A stretch of DNA of 64,000 nucleotides from Nitratireductor mangrovi (GCF_007922615.2 NZ_CP042301.2:1116001-1180000), one strand, 5' to 3'. Shown: positions 50,704 to 60,040, counted from the stretch's first letter. Notes: generated by a model from the letters alone, not told the origin. Made by a program: numbers and translations.

Positions 50704-51606
50704 ATGATCGATACAGCGACGAGGCAAGCCATCGCGGCGCAAGCGCGGCGGCTTGGGTGTGAAGAGGCCGCGCTCCTGGCCGTGATCGAGGTCGAGAGCG
50801 CCGGCAAGGTCTACGCGAAGGTTGACGGGCGCAACGAGCCGCTGATCCGCTTCGAAGGGCACTATTTCGACCGACGCCTGAGCGGCAGCAAGCGCGCCAA
50901 GGCGCGCGCCGCAGGCCTCGCCAATCCGAAGGCCGGAGCCGTGGCCAACCCGCGCAGCCAGGCGGCGCGCTGGAAGATGCTGAACGACGCCATCGAGATC
51001 GACGCCAAGGCGGCGATGGAGTCGGTTTCTCTGGGCCTTGGCCAGGTCATGGGAGCGCACTGGGCCTGGCTCGGCTACGCCAGCGTGGAAGCCATGGTCA
51101 ACGTGGCACGTTCCGGCGTGCCCGGCCAGGTCGAGCTGATGGTCCGCTACATCGAAAAGGCGGGCCTTGCCGGAGCGCTGCGCAGGCGTGACTGGCATGC
51201 CTTCGCCAAGGGTTACAACGGCCCCGCCCACGCCAAATGGGGCTACCACACCAAGATGGCGGACGCCTATCGGCGGCACGCCCGCGGCGCGCCGACGCCA
51301 CCAGCCGATCGACGCGCCGCCAAACCGGCCGCCACCGTCCTGAAGCGCGGCATGCTTGGCAGCCGCATCGCCGAACTCCAGACGGCGCTGACGCGGGCCG
51401 GCCACATGGTAACCGCGGACGGAAGTTTCGGGCCGGCCACCGAACGGGCCGTGCTGGCGTTCCAGAAGGCCGCCGGGCTGACGGTCGACGGGGTGGCGGG
51501 CCGGCAGACGCTCGAAGCGCTCGCCAAGGCCGGCGGCACCAAAGGTCCCCAGTCGGTCTGGATGCGGCTTCTGCACGATTTCCTTTCCTGGTTGAGGAGA
51601 AGCTGA
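50704..51606 (+). CDS. Endolysin: N-acetylmuramidase domain plus peptidoglycan-binding domain
   Basis: 300 residues, ATG after GGAGACC. N-terminal DUF3380-type muramidase (AALLAVIEVESAGKVYAKVD, RNEPLIRFEGHYFDRRLSG, SVSLGLGQVMGAHWAWLGY, KGYNGPAHAKWGYHTKMADA) with the catalytic Glu in IEVESAG; C-terminal PG_binding_1 (LGSRIAELQTALTRAGHMVT, DGSFGPATERAVLAFQKAAG). Degrades the cell wall at lysis. Its stop shares a base with the holin ATG. Confidence 0.92.
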   Translation: MIDTATRQAIAAQARRLGCEEAALLAVIEVESAGKVYAKVDGRNEPLIRFEGHYFDRRLSGSKRAKARAAGLANPKAGAVANPRSQAARWKMLNDAIEIDAKAAMESVSLGLGQVMGAHWAWLGYASVEAMVNVARSGVPGQVELMVRYIEKAGLAGALRRRDWHAFAKGYNGPAHAKWGYHTKMADAYRRHARGAPTPPADRRAAKPAATVLKRGMLGSRIAELQTALTRAGHMVTADGSFGPATERAVLAFQKAAGLTVDGVAGRQTLEALAKAGGTKGPQSVWMRLLHDFLSWLRRS

Positions 51607-52136
51607 TGTCCGTTGTCGGTTCCCTTATCGCGACCATCGCGACACGCATCGGCGCCGAGCTGGTCGGCAAGGCGGTCAGCGGGCGCTTCGGCGAGGCGGG
51701 CGGCCAACTCGCGGAAAGCGTGATCACGACCGTCGCCGAACGGCTCGGCGTCGACATCGACGAAGTGCCGGCACAGCCCGAGGCCGAGATCGAGGCGGCG
51801 GTCAAGGAAACCGAGACCATGATGCCGGAGATGATCGCGCTCTGGTCGCAAGGGCTCGACGGCCAGTTCGCGCTGTTGCGGCAGGAAACCGCGGCCGGGT
51901 TCTGGCACTCGGCCTGGCGCTGGGGCTGGATGTATCTGCTGGCGCTGTTCTGGTCCTGCTACATCCTGGTCTTCCCGGTGCTCGACGTGCTCGGCTTCGC
52001 GATCGAGCGGATCGACGTGGCGATCCTGCTAACGCTGACCACCTGGTTCATCTCGCTCTATATGGGCGGCCATACCGTCAAGGCGCTGGGCGAGAGCGCC
52101 ATCAACGCGGTGCGCTCCTGGCGGGGCCGGGTATGA
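51606..52136 (+). CDS. Holin-like membrane protein
   Basis: 176 residues. N-terminal half is amphipathic and helical, the C-terminal half has two hydrophobic helices (WGWMYLLALFWSCYILVFPV; VAILLTLTTWFISLYMGGHT). Resembles the 3TM-type holin family of Mu-like phages. Position next to the endolysin supports a role in releasing it or disrupting the membrane. Confidence 0.82.
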   Translation: MSVVGSLIATIATRIGAELVGKAVSGRFGEAGGQLAESVITTVAERLGVDIDEVPAQPEAEIEAAVKETETMMPEMIALWSQGLDGQFALLRQETAAGFWHSAWRWGWMYLLALFWSCYILVFPVLDVLGFAIERIDVAILLTLTTWFISLYMGGHTVKALGESAINAVRSWRGRV

Positions 52137-52354
52137 AAACCGGCAACGCCGCCTACGAGCTGGCGGACCGGCTCGCCGAGCGTGAACGCGCGGCAGGCAT
52201 CGCCCGCGTCCAGTCGCAGCTTTCCGGATCGTCGGGCCGGCTCGTCTGCGATTGTGGCGAGACGATCTCGGAGGCGCGGCGCCGGGCCGTGCCCAACACG
52301 ACCAAATGCATCGATTGCGCGATGTTCGAGGAAAGGCAGCGGAGACGGGCCTGA
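52133..52354 (+). CDS. TraR/DksA-type zinc finger protein
   Basis: 73 residues. VCDCGETISEARRRAVPNTT KCIDC provides the C4 zinc finger of TraR/DksA proteins; the N-terminal helix is short, as in phage TraR. Such proteins enter the RNA polymerase secondary channel and alter promoter use. Overlaps both neighbours by 1-4 bases. Confidence 0.88.
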   Translation: MKTGNAAYELADRLAERERAAGIARVQSQLSGSSGRLVCDCGETISEARRRAVPNTTKCIDCAMFEERQRRRA

Positions 52355-52689
52355 TGGATTTGAATGAAGTCATGCCCTGGCTCGGGGCAATCGCGCTGAT
52401 CGTCTCGCTGGTGAACTCATTCCATTCCTTCTTCACGTCAGGAACGAAAGAGAACGCCAAGCGGCTGGAGGCGATCGACGGACCGGATGGCAAGGTGACC
52501 AAGCTGGAAAGCCGTGTCCAGGCGGTCGAGAACGAGCTGAAGCACCTGCCCGACGTGCAGACCGTCAACGACATCAAGCTGGCGATCGCCGAGCTGCGCG
52601 GCACGATGGGCCAGCAGGCCGAGGTCATGAACGGCGTGGCGCGCACGGTGCACCGGCTCGAAAACTATCTCCTCGAGAAGGGCAAGTGA
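52354..52689 (+). CDS. DUF2730 family protein (Mu gp25-like)
   Basis: 111 residues: N-terminal membrane helix (AIALIVSLVNSFHSFFTSGT), then a coiled coil (KVTKLESRVQAVENELKHLP; VARTVHRLENYLLEKGK). Typical DUF2730. In Mu-like phages the gene sits in the lysis/packaging block and may act as a spanin-like or lysis accessory protein; unproved. Confidence 0.85.
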   Translation: MDLNEVMPWLGAIALIVSLVNSFHSFFTSGTKENAKRLEAIDGPDGKVTKLESRVQAVENELKHLPDVQTVNDIKLAIAELRGTMGQQAEVMNGVARTVHRLENYLLEKGK

Positions 52690-52985
52690 TGAGCTTCGAA
52701 GACTTCCTCGCGGCCGATGCCAGGCTGACCATCCTGAAGGAACTTGCCCGACAGAGCGACGGCCGATTGAACGAGACCCTGCTGACGACGGTGCTCGACA
52801 CTTTCGGTTACAAGCGCAGCCGGGAGTGGGTGCGCACTCAGCTGCGCAAGCTTGAAGAACTCGGTGCTGTTACGCTCATGCAGGCGGGCACCGTCCTGAT
52901 CGCGTCGATCACGCGCGCCGGCATGGACCATGTCGAGCGGCGCAGTCTGCTCGAAGGGGTGGCGAAGCCCTCGCCGGAGGCCTGA
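52689..52985 (+). CDS. VpaChn25_0724-family phage protein (winged helix)
   Basis: 98 residues. SFEDFLAADARLTILKELAR, LNETLLTTVLDTFGYKRSRE, WVRTQLRKLEELGAVTLMQA and ASITRAGMDHVERRSLLEGV match a widespread Mu-like phage family that looks like a winged helix. Between gp25 and gp27 equivalents, i.e. in the gp26 position. Function unknown. Confidence 0.85.
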   Translation: MSFEDFLAADARLTILKELARQSDGRLNETLLTTVLDTFGYKRSREWVRTQLRKLEELGAVTLMQAGTVLIASITRAGMDHVERRSLLEGVAKPSPEA

Positions 52986-52986
52986 C

Positions 52987-53565
52987 ATGGCGCGCCGCGG
53001 TGGGTCCGAACGGCGGGTCTTGTCCTCGCTCGATTTGCTGCCCGAGGAGTGCCAGGACGACGTCGTCTGGGCGTTGGCGCGACTGAACGAACGTCAGCGA
53101 ACCCAAGCCGACATCCTGTTTGAGCTGAATGACCGGCTTGCCGTCAAAGGCCAAGGGCCCATCTCCAGATCGGCTTTCAGCCGGCGCTCAGTTCGCATGA
53201 GCAAACGCGCGCGGCAACTCGAAGAGAGGAGCCACCTCTATGCCGGCATCGCCGAGAAGCTGACTCCGGAGGAGATCGGCCAGGCTGACATCGTGCTCGG
53301 CGAGTTCCTCAAAACGCTCATCGATGAGCTTCTGGACCATCCGCAACTGACGCCGAAAAACGCGATGGAACTGGCGCGGGCCTATCAATCGATCGTTGCC
53401 GCGCAACGCACCTCCGTGGATCGCCAGGAGAAATCCGAAAGGGCTACCGCTGCGAAGCTTGCGAAGGCAGTCGACGAGGCTGTCGAGACGGTGGCCAAGG
53501 AAAAGGGCATGTCGGCGGAGACCGTCGAGGCGATCAAGCAGAAGATCCTCGGGGTACGGTCGTGA
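52987..53565 (+). CDS. DUF3486 family protein (Mu gp27-like)
   Basis: 192 residues. SSLDLLPEECQDDVVWALAR, QADILFELNDRLAVKGQGPI, SRSAFSRRSVRMSKRARQLE are DUF3486 signatures, an HTH that in Mu-like phages is thought to be the small terminase subunit. Just before the large terminase gene region, consistent with packaging. Confidence 0.88.
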   Translation: MARRGGSERRVLSSLDLLPEECQDDVVWALARLNERQRTQADILFELNDRLAVKGQGPISRSAFSRRSVRMSKRARQLEERSHLYAGIAEKLTPEEIGQADIVLGEFLKTLIDELLDHPQLTPKNAMELARAYQSIVAAQRTSVDRQEKSERATAAKLAKAVDEAVETVAKEKGMSAETVEAIKQKILGVRS

Positions 53566-53924
53566 GTGAAGTCCGGACCCCGTGCCTCAACGAACGCTGT
53601 CGGCGCACCTTCATACAGCGATATGCCGGCGAAGTGTTGGTGTGCCTCCAGTGCTGGAAGCTGCTGCCGGGAGCATGGCACGCGCGCTACAAACAGCTGC
53701 GAAAGCGTTGGAAGCTTGTCGAGCGACTTGAGGCGAAGGGCGTCCAGTACCGTCGCCGCGGTTGCAAATTCGACCAACCCGGTCGTGGTGTGCCCCAGAG
53801 CTATTCCATGCGCGCAAAGCTGGAGCGGCTCTGGAACCTGTTGTGGAACCGCATTCACAACTTCTTCGAGAACCCCGAAAAGCCACTTGGCCTTGACGCC
53901 TTCCTAGAGGAGATGCGGCTTTGA
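53562..53924 (+). CDS. Zinc-ribbon prophage protein
   Basis: 120 residues, GTG start overlapping the DUF3486 stop. TPCLNERCRRTFIQRY and VCLQCWKLL form a CxxxxC...CxxC zinc-ribbon-like set; the rest is basic and helical. Inserted between small and large terminase genes, where Mu has none, so it may help DNA packaging or be an accessory. No family recognised. Confidence 0.65.
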   Translation: MSEVRTPCLNERCRRTFIQRYAGEVLVCLQCWKLLPGAWHARYKQLRKRWKLVERLEAKGVQYRRRGCKFDQPGRGVPQSYSMRAKLERLWNLLWNRIHNFFENPEKPLGLDAFLEEMRL

Positions 53925-55606
53925 GCGCGCCGCTCTCAAGGGAGGAGTGGGAGCGCATCCGGCGGGAGTCGACCGAGGCGCTGCCGCAGCTCGTCGCCGA
54001 TCTCGGCCTGCCCAATGTGCTTCTGGAGTACCAGGCGAAGCCCGTGGACCTGCTCGACGCCGGCACGGCGGTACTGGTCATCGAGAAAAGCCGGCGTGTC
54101 GGGCTGACCTGGGGGCTTGCCTCCTATGCTGTGCTGCGCGCGGGCCGGGCCCGCAGCGCCGGCGGCATGGACGCCATGTACATCTCCTATTCCCAGGAGA
54201 TGACGCGCGAGTTTGTCGACGCCTGCGCAATGTGGGCCCGGGCCTTCGCGATCGCCGCGGCAGATGTTGACGAGTTCCTGTTCGACGATACCGATCCGGC
54301 GCACCCGGACGAGACCCGCCATATCCAGGCCTTTCGCATCCGCTTCGCCTCGGGCTACGAGATCCTCGCGCTGTCGTCGGCGCCGCGCACGCTGCGCGGC
54401 AAGCAGGGCGTGGTGATCATCGACGAGGCGGCCTTTGTTGATAGCCTGAAGGAACTCATGAAGGCGGCGCTCGCCTTCCTGATGTGGGGCGGCCAGGTCG
54501 TCGTCTGCTCGACCCACAATGGCGTCGACAACGAGTTCAACGTCATCGTCCAGGACATCCTGGCCAAGCGGTCGAAGTTCAAGCACTTCAGGATCGACTT
54601 CGACGAGGCGCTGAAGGCGGGGCTCTACCAGCGCATCTGCCTGGTCACCGGCAAGGAGTGGTCGGCGGCGGGCGAGGCAGAGTGGCGCCAGGACATCATC
54701 GACTTCTACGGCGACGGCGCCGACGAGGAACTGTTCTGCGTTCCCGCCATGGGCTCGGGCGCCTGGCTGACGACGCCGCTGATCGAGGCGCGCATGACGC
54801 TCTCGGCCGCCGAGGCCCCGGTGCTGCGGCTCGACCTCCCGGACGACTTCCTGCACCGGCCGGAGCTGGAGCGGAAGTCGCTGCTGGCGCCGTTCACGGA
54901 GGAGCTCAAGGAAGCCCTTGAGGGCCTCGATCCGGAGCTCCAGCATGCCGCCGGCTACGATCCGGCGCGCAAGAGCGATCCCGCAGTGTTCGAGCTGCTG
55001 GCGATCGAAAAGGACCTGCGCCGGCGCGCGGCGTTGACGATCGAGATGCGCGGCGTGCCGTTCCAGGAGCAGCGTGCGATCTGCATCGATGTGCTGAAGG
55101 CGGCGCCCAACCTGGTCGGCGCGGCCGTGGACGCCACCGGCATGGGCATGAACTTAGCCGAAGACCTCGGGCGCGCGTTCGGCATCCGCGAGGAAGAGGA
55201 AGGCGCCGGCCTGGTGTGGATGATCACGCTCGGGCCGAACTGGTACAACGAGCACATGCCGCCGTTGAAGGCGGCGTTCGAGGACGACACGATCGCACTC
55301 GCCAGGGACGCCCACCACGTCGTCGACCTGCGTCTCGTCAAGATTATCCGCGGCATTCCCGCCATCCCGCCCGAGCGCGAAGGCGAGGCCGGCAAGAAGC
55401 GCCATGGCGATTTCGCGGTGGCGCTGGCGCTCGCCTATTTCGCCAGCCGCATGCTGTGGGTCGAGTTCGGCTACCAGGCTGTCGCGCGCAAGCGCTCGCG
55501 CTTCGAACTGCCCATGGCCGACGACGACGCCTGGCGCGAGCGGGCCGACGAACGCCGCGGCGAGTTCCGGATGGCGTCGCTCAGGCGCAGCGGAGGGATT
55601 GTTTGA
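53921..55606 (+). CDS. Mu gp28-like large terminase subunit
   Basis: 561 residues, TTG start overlapping the previous stop. ATPase motifs: Walker A-like VIEKSRRVGLTWGLASY, Walker B GVVIIDEAAFVDS, coupling-type VVVCSTHNGVDNEF. The C-terminal RNase H-like nuclease has ACIDs in AGYDPARKSDPAVFELLAI, AAVDATGMGMNLAEDLG and KRHGDFAVALALAYFAS. Packages phage DNA by headful cutting. Confidence 0.93.
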   Translation: MSAPLSREEWERIRRESTEALPQLVADLGLPNVLLEYQAKPVDLLDAGTAVLVIEKSRRVGLTWGLASYAVLRAGRARSAGGMDAMYISYSQEMTREFVDACAMWARAFAIAAADVDEFLFDDTDPAHPDETRHIQAFRIRFASGYEILALSSAPRTLRGKQGVVIIDEAAFVDSLKELMKAALAFLMWGGQVVVCSTHNGVDNEFNVIVQDILAKRSKFKHFRIDFDEALKAGLYQRICLVTGKEWSAAGEAEWRQDIIDFYGDGADEELFCVPAMGSGAWLTTPLIEARMTLSAAEAPVLRLDLPDDFLHRPELERKSLLAPFTEELKEALEGLDPELQHAAGYDPARKSDPAVFELLAIEKDLRRRAALTIEMRGVPFQEQRAICIDVLKAAPNLVGAAVDATGMGMNLAEDLGRAFGIREEEEGAGLVWMITLGPNWYNEHMPPLKAAFEDDTIALARDAHHVVDLRLVKIIRGIPAIPPEREGEAGKKRHGDFAVALALAYFASRMLWVEFGYQAVARKRSRFELPMADDDAWRERADERRGEFRMASLRRSGGIV

Positions 55607-57189
55607 TGGCGGACTTCACTTGGTACGACGCCTATGGTCGCCCCGTGGACACCGGCGCGCTGAAGGAGGAACAGGCCGCGCCGACCATCAAGGGCATCCG
55701 CAGGCCCGATGCGCTGCACCCAGCGGCCGGGCTTACACCGGGCCGGCTGGCAGCGATCCTGCGCGATTCGATCGAAGGCAGCCCGGAAGCCTATCTGGCG
55801 CTCGCCGAGGACATCGAGGAGCGCGACAACCACTATCTCTCGGTTCTTTCGACCCGGAAGTTCCAGGTGGCGGGGCTGGAGATCACCGTCGAGGCAGCCG
55901 GCGACGACGCCAAGTCGGTGGCGGTCGCAGACTTGGTGCGCGAGGTGATCTCGCGCGACAGTTTCGAGGTCGAGCTGCGCGACATCCTCGATGCGACCGG
56001 CAAGGGCTTTTCCTGCACCGAGATCATCTGGGACACGTCCGAAAGCCAGTGGATGCCGAAGCGGCTGGCCTGGCGAGACCCGCGCTGGTTCGTCTTCGAT
56101 CCGATCGACGGCGAGACGCCGCTGGTGCGCCAGCTCGGCGAGGACGAGCCGCTGAAACCGTTCGGCTGGATTTATCACTCCTTCAAAGCCAAGTCGGGCC
56201 TGCCGATCCGGGGCGGCCTGGCGCGCGGCGCGGCCTGGAGCTTCCTGTTCAAGTCGTTCACGGTGAAGGACTGGGCGATCTTCTGCGAGGCCTACGGCCA
56301 GCCGCTGCGGCTCGGCAAGTGGGGACCGGGCGCGACCGAGAAGGACAAGGAAGTGCTCGCCGAGGCGGTGGCCAGCATCGGCACCGACTATTCGGCGATC
56401 GTGCCCGCCTCGATGGCCGTCGAGTTCATCTCGGCCGAGATCAGCGGCAGCCACGAACTTTACGAAAAGCGCGCCGACTGGCTCGACCGGCAGATCTCCA
56501 AGCTGGTGCTCGGCCAGACTTCCACCACCGACGCCCAGAAGGGCAGCTACGCGGTCGGCACGGTTCACGACCGGGTGCGCGACGACATCGAGAAGGCCGA
56601 CGCCAAGGCACTGGCCGCGACGCTCAACCGCGACCTGGTCAAGCCGCTGGTCGACCTCAATCACGGGCCGCAGAAATCCTATCCGCACATCAGGATCGGC
56701 CGACCGGAGGAGATCGACGCGCCCAAATTCATGGCGACGGTGGAAAAGTTCGTGCGCCTGGGCGGCAAAGTCGGGGCGGCAACGGTCCGCGACAAGCTCG
56801 GCCTGCCGGACCCGGCGGCGGACGAGGAACTCCTGACCGCGGCGAAGGCGGCGCCTCAACCCGGCGAGGAAACGGAGGAAGAGCCGGACCAGGCCGCTGA
56901 CGACCGCAAGCCGCCGAAGGGACAGGGTGCGATGGCCGCGCAGCGCGGCAGGGTCGAGCCGGACGCGATCGACCGCCTGGCGAAGGAAGCGGCCGGCGAT
57001 TGGCAAGAACTGGTCGGGCCGATGATCGCCGGACTGGAGGAGGAAATCGCCAGGGCGACGGATCTCGACCAAGTCCGCGCGATCCTGAGCCGCCGCTTCG
57101 ACGGCATGGATGTCTCGGCCATGCAGGAGGAGTTGGCGCGCGCGGTCTTCGCGGCGCGGCTTGCCGGCGAGGCCGACGAGCAGCTTTGA
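55606..57189 (+). CDS. Portal protein, DUF935 (Mu gp29-like)
   Basis: 527 residues. LTPGRLAAILRDSIEGSPEA, YLALAEDIEERDNHYLSVLS, KGFSCTEIIWDTSESQWMPK, FCEAYGQPLRLGKWGPGATE and LVLGQTSTTDAQKGSYAVGT are DUF935 features. Forms the dodecameric portal through which DNA enters the head. The charged C-terminus is longer and more variable. Confidence 0.94.
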   Translation: MADFTWYDAYGRPVDTGALKEEQAAPTIKGIRRPDALHPAAGLTPGRLAAILRDSIEGSPEAYLALAEDIEERDNHYLSVLSTRKFQVAGLEITVEAAGDDAKSVAVADLVREVISRDSFEVELRDILDATGKGFSCTEIIWDTSESQWMPKRLAWRDPRWFVFDPIDGETPLVRQLGEDEPLKPFGWIYHSFKAKSGLPIRGGLARGAAWSFLFKSFTVKDWAIFCEAYGQPLRLGKWGPGATEKDKEVLAEAVASIGTDYSAIVPASMAVEFISAEISGSHELYEKRADWLDRQISKLVLGQTSTTDAQKGSYAVGTVHDRVRDDIEKADAKALAATLNRDLVKPLVDLNHGPQKSYPHIRIGRPEEIDAPKFMATVEKFVRLGGKVGAATVRDKLGLPDPAADEELLTAAKAAPQPGEETEEEPDQAADDRKPPKGQGAMAAQRGRVEPDAIDRLAKEAAGDWQELVGPMIAGLEEEIARATDLDQVRAILSRRFDGMDVSAMQEELARAVFAARLAGEADEQL

Positions 57190-57289
57190 TGGCGCTCGCG
57201 GACCATACCGCGCCTAACGGCGCTGGCCCTCCGCGGGGGGCGGCCGATCGCGGCCGGCGCGCGGTCGCGCGCTTGGGGCAAGCCCTGAT

Positions 57290-58081
57290 ATGGCGCAGCT
57301 GATCCCTCTGCCGCCGCGCGACGCGATCGCGGCACTCGAACGCCGCGGGCTTCGGCTCGATCCGTCCTTTTCCTGGCTCGACCATTGGCAGGCCGATCAC
57401 GCCGCGATGTTCACGGTCGCGAACTCGGTGGGCTTCGACGTTCTCGACGACATCCTGCAGGCGCTGAAGCGTGCCCTGGAAGAAGGGCACACCTTTCGCG
57501 AGTTCGCCGCCGAGCTGGAGCCGCTTCTGAAGGCGAAGGGATGGTGGGGGCAGCGGCCGGTGATCGACCCGGAGACCGGCGAGCCGGTTCTGGCGCAGCT
57601 CGGATCGGCGCGACGGCTGCGCACCATCTTCGAGACCAACATGCGCGTCGCCTATGCGGCGGGGCACTGGTCGCGCTTCGAGCGCGGCAAGGCGGCGCGG
57701 CCGTTCCTGCGCTACGTCCACGTCGACCCGGAGCTACACGATCCCGACAGCCGGGCTCATCATGCCAGGCAGCACAACCTGGTGCTGCCGGTCGATCATC
57801 CGCACTGGCGCGTCTGGGGGCCGCCGAATGGCTGGGGCTGCCGCTGCACCCTGCAGAGCCTGTCGCAGCGCGATGTCGAACGGCTCACCGAGGCCGGCGA
57901 AGCGCTGGTCTTCGATCCGCCCGAGGACACTTTCCGCAACTTCGTCAACCGGCGCACGGGCGAGGTCACGCGCGTGCCTGACGGCATCGATCCGGGCTGG
58001 GGCTACAATCCCGGCCAGGCCGGCTGGGCCGAGGTCGAGCGCCAGCTCGCGGCGAAGATCGAAAACGGCTTCCAGGACTGA
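57290..58081 (+). CDS. Phage head morphogenesis protein (Mu gp30/F-like)
   Basis: 263 residues. ARRLRTIFETNMRVAYAAGH, FLRYVHVDPELHDPDSRAHH, WRVWGPPNGWGCRCTLQSLS and FVNRRTGEVTRVPDGIDPGW are signatures of the Mu F/SPP1 gp7 domain. A minor head protein needed in assembly. The 100 bp before it contain no convincing gene. Confidence 0.92.
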   Translation: MAQLIPLPPRDAIAALERRGLRLDPSFSWLDHWQADHAAMFTVANSVGFDVLDDILQALKRALEEGHTFREFAAELEPLLKAKGWWGQRPVIDPETGEPVLAQLGSARRLRTIFETNMRVAYAAGHWSRFERGKAARPFLRYVHVDPELHDPDSRAHHARQHNLVLPVDHPHWRVWGPPNGWGCRCTLQSLSQRDVERLTEAGEALVFDPPEDTFRNFVNRRTGEVTRVPDGIDPGWGYNPGQAGWAEVERQLAAKIENGFQD

Positions 58082-58198
58082 TTTGCCGAAATCGCCACAG
58101 AAGCCCGCTGAGCGCGATTCAGTGATTTGCGGGCGATGGGCGGTCGGAGGTCGCCCGCGGCTATTCTACCCCGTTTAATCCCCCTTCAACGGCGACAA

Positions 58199-59965
58199 TT
58201 AGGGAGACACGTCGGTGAACGAAGATCTTCGTGCTGAAACCCAATCGCAGATGTCCTCTATGAATTTCCACACGTCGTCCTGCGCCGGCACGACGTAGCT
58301 CGGATCGGACGGCTCCGTTCCCAGCCTCGCAAGTGCGTTTTGAACCCAATCGTGCTTTCTTCCGCGGATGTCGTATTGGGCCAGCCACTGTTCGAGTTCG
58401 CCGAATGGAGGTGCAAATATGCCGAATTGCGACACTCTTTGTAGCAGCCGGTATAGCGTATCGGGATGGACCATGCCGGGAGCCCGAACTCCTCGTTTCT
58501 TGAAATCCTTAGAGGCAATTTGGGTACGTAACGATTGCCGGAGCCGCTGCATTTCGATCAGCTCGCTGGGAGAGCAGCCTGCGGCTCTGAGCAATGCTTC
58601 AAATTCACCACCGCCGGCTTTGAGAAAATCTATGTCCGGAAGTGCTACCGCAGGGACGCCGAATTTGTTGAGCGGTCCGGTAACCTTCGCCATCGCACTC
58701 TTTCCGTTGACGTTGACAAACTGAAGCATGGGGAGCGTAGCCTTATCTCTGAGCAGACGCCCGTATATGTTTTCGTAGAAGACGCGATCGCTATCGTCCT
58801 CCGTCACCACAACGCCGTCGTGAAACAAGCCCGATACGAAACTAGAGCTCCTGATACGCGGATCCTTGAGGATTTGGGCCAAGGTGTCTGACGAGATTTG
58901 AAGTCCTCGTGAGCGGCCATCTTTGTATGCAAGCCGCACAATCGTGACACGAGCAGTGGCATCCAGGCAGCCTGAAATGAAATCGGGGCTGTGAGTGGCA
59001 ACTGCCAGGAAGCCCTTTCTTTTTAGGACTGCTTCTGTCATTCGCCGGCCTGCTAGTCTTGCCAGTGGTGGATGCAGATAAGCATCCGGCTCATCGACCA
59101 GGTAGTACGGCTCGCGGTGCACGCTGGCCGCGACTATCTGCGCAACGAATGATCGGATGCCTTTGCTGAACTGGTCCAGACTACTCGCGGAACGTAGGAT
59201 ACGGAGGCTTTCGCGGTCTAGCGACCGTTCGTCGACCTGAGGTTCGGCGGCCGCCAATCGAATTGTCAGTTTCCCGTTTTCAGATGGATCAATCACGAGA
59301 TATTGGCCAATGCCGCCAGCAATGATCTCGCGCACCCTGTGCTTCAGGGCTTCGTCGTGAAAAAGGCGTCCGACAAGACTTGAGAACGAGCTAAGGAGGT
59401 CGCCTTGGTCTTGAGGTTCTAAAATTGGTTCAATAGCTTCTGGCGAATAAAGCTGTGTCCCCCAACTTAGTACGCTATTTGCAATATACTCTTTGCTGTG
59501 GCTTCCCAAGGTGCCGGCCATCGTAACGATTGTAGTTTTCCGTTTGCCTAGGGCGTGCAGCGTCACCTTGTCATCCTGGGGTTCCCGCTTGCCTTCCCCA
59601 GCAATATCATGGAGCCATCGGTGCACATCTGCCGGCTCAAAATCAATGAACTCGAAGTCACGAACTATCTTCGCTCTCGGCCACGTACCTCCGCTGAGAG
59701 CATTGGCGATCTCGCTCAAGACTGTCGTTTTGCCAGAATTGTTCGGTCCAACAAAAACGATTACGCCGGAGGCTTGTAGTTCAATTTCATCAGAATCAGT
59801 GAATCCCAACCTGATTGATCGAAGTGGAGTTGCGCTGAAGGTAGAAGTATCGGCGTGCATTTTGGCGCTGTGTCCCCAACTGCCGAGTTCGGCTCCCTCT
59901 ATGATCCCATCACGTGTCACTGCTTGCTGCAACAATTGACGTTTAGTACGGTTCGAATCCGCCAA
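58199..59965 (-). CDS. OLD-family ATPase with TOPRIM nuclease domain (phage cargo)
   Basis: 588 residues, antisense to the phage genes. ABC-type ATPase: Walker A FVGPNNSGKTT (71-81), signature-like SSLDQFSKGI (261-270), Walker B YYLVDEPDAYLHP (287-299), H-loop His325 in VATHSPDF. TOPRIM domain: VVVTEDDSDRVFYE with Glu389, and ALPDIDFLKAGG with Asp444 and Asp446. This is the class 1 OLD nuclease layout, as in P2 Old, which excludes phage lambda. No GajB-type helicase nearby. ATG at 59,860 is an alternative start. GC is lower than in flanking genes. Confidence 0.88.
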   Translation of the reverse strand: MADSNRTKRQLLQQAVTRDGIIEGAELGSWGHSAKMHADTSTFSATPLRSIRLGFTDSDEIELQASGVIVFVGPNNSGKTTVLSEIANALSGGTWPRAKIVRDFEFIDFEPADVHRWLHDIAGEGKREPQDDKVTLHALGKRKTTIVTMAGTLGSHSKEYIANSVLSWGTQLYSPEAIEPILEPQDQGDLLSSFSSLVGRLFHDEALKHRVREIIAGGIGQYLVIDPSENGKLTIRLAAAEPQVDERSLDRESLRILRSASSLDQFSKGIRSFVAQIVAASVHREPYYLVDEPDAYLHPPLARLAGRRMTEAVLKRKGFLAVATHSPDFISGCLDATARVTIVRLAYKDGRSRGLQISSDTLAQILKDPRIRSSSFVSGLFHDGVVVTEDDSDRVFYENIYGRLLRDKATLPMLQFVNVNGKSAMAKVTGPLNKFGVPAVALPDIDFLKAGGGEFEALLRAAGCSPSELIEMQRLRQSLRTQIASKDFKKRGVRAPGMVHPDTLYRLLQRVSQFGIFAPPFGELEQWLAQYDIRGRKHDWVQNALARLGTEPSDPSYVVPAQDDVWKFIEDICDWVSARRSSFTDVSP

Positions 59966-60020
59966 CAGTGGACTAATCTAGACACCTCGCCGCGGACATC
60001 CTGATCCGACAGACAAGCAC

Positions 60021-60040
60021 ATGCCCGCCTCGGCGGGCAT
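60021..60040 (+). terminator. Hairpin before the protease/scaffold gene
   Basis: ATGCCCGCC-TC-GGCGGGCAT followed by GATTTCGTTT. It lies between the OLD cargo gene and the capsid block and may separate transcripts. Its 3' arm and the bases after it (GCGGGCATGAT) recur in the hairpin at 50,601. Confidence 0.6.

Noticed and set aside
57189..57302. 37-residue rightward frame starting in the portal stop
   Set aside because: The TGATG overlap looks like coupling, but the peptide is arginine/alanine-rich without structure and overlaps the gp30-like start; probably spacer sequence.
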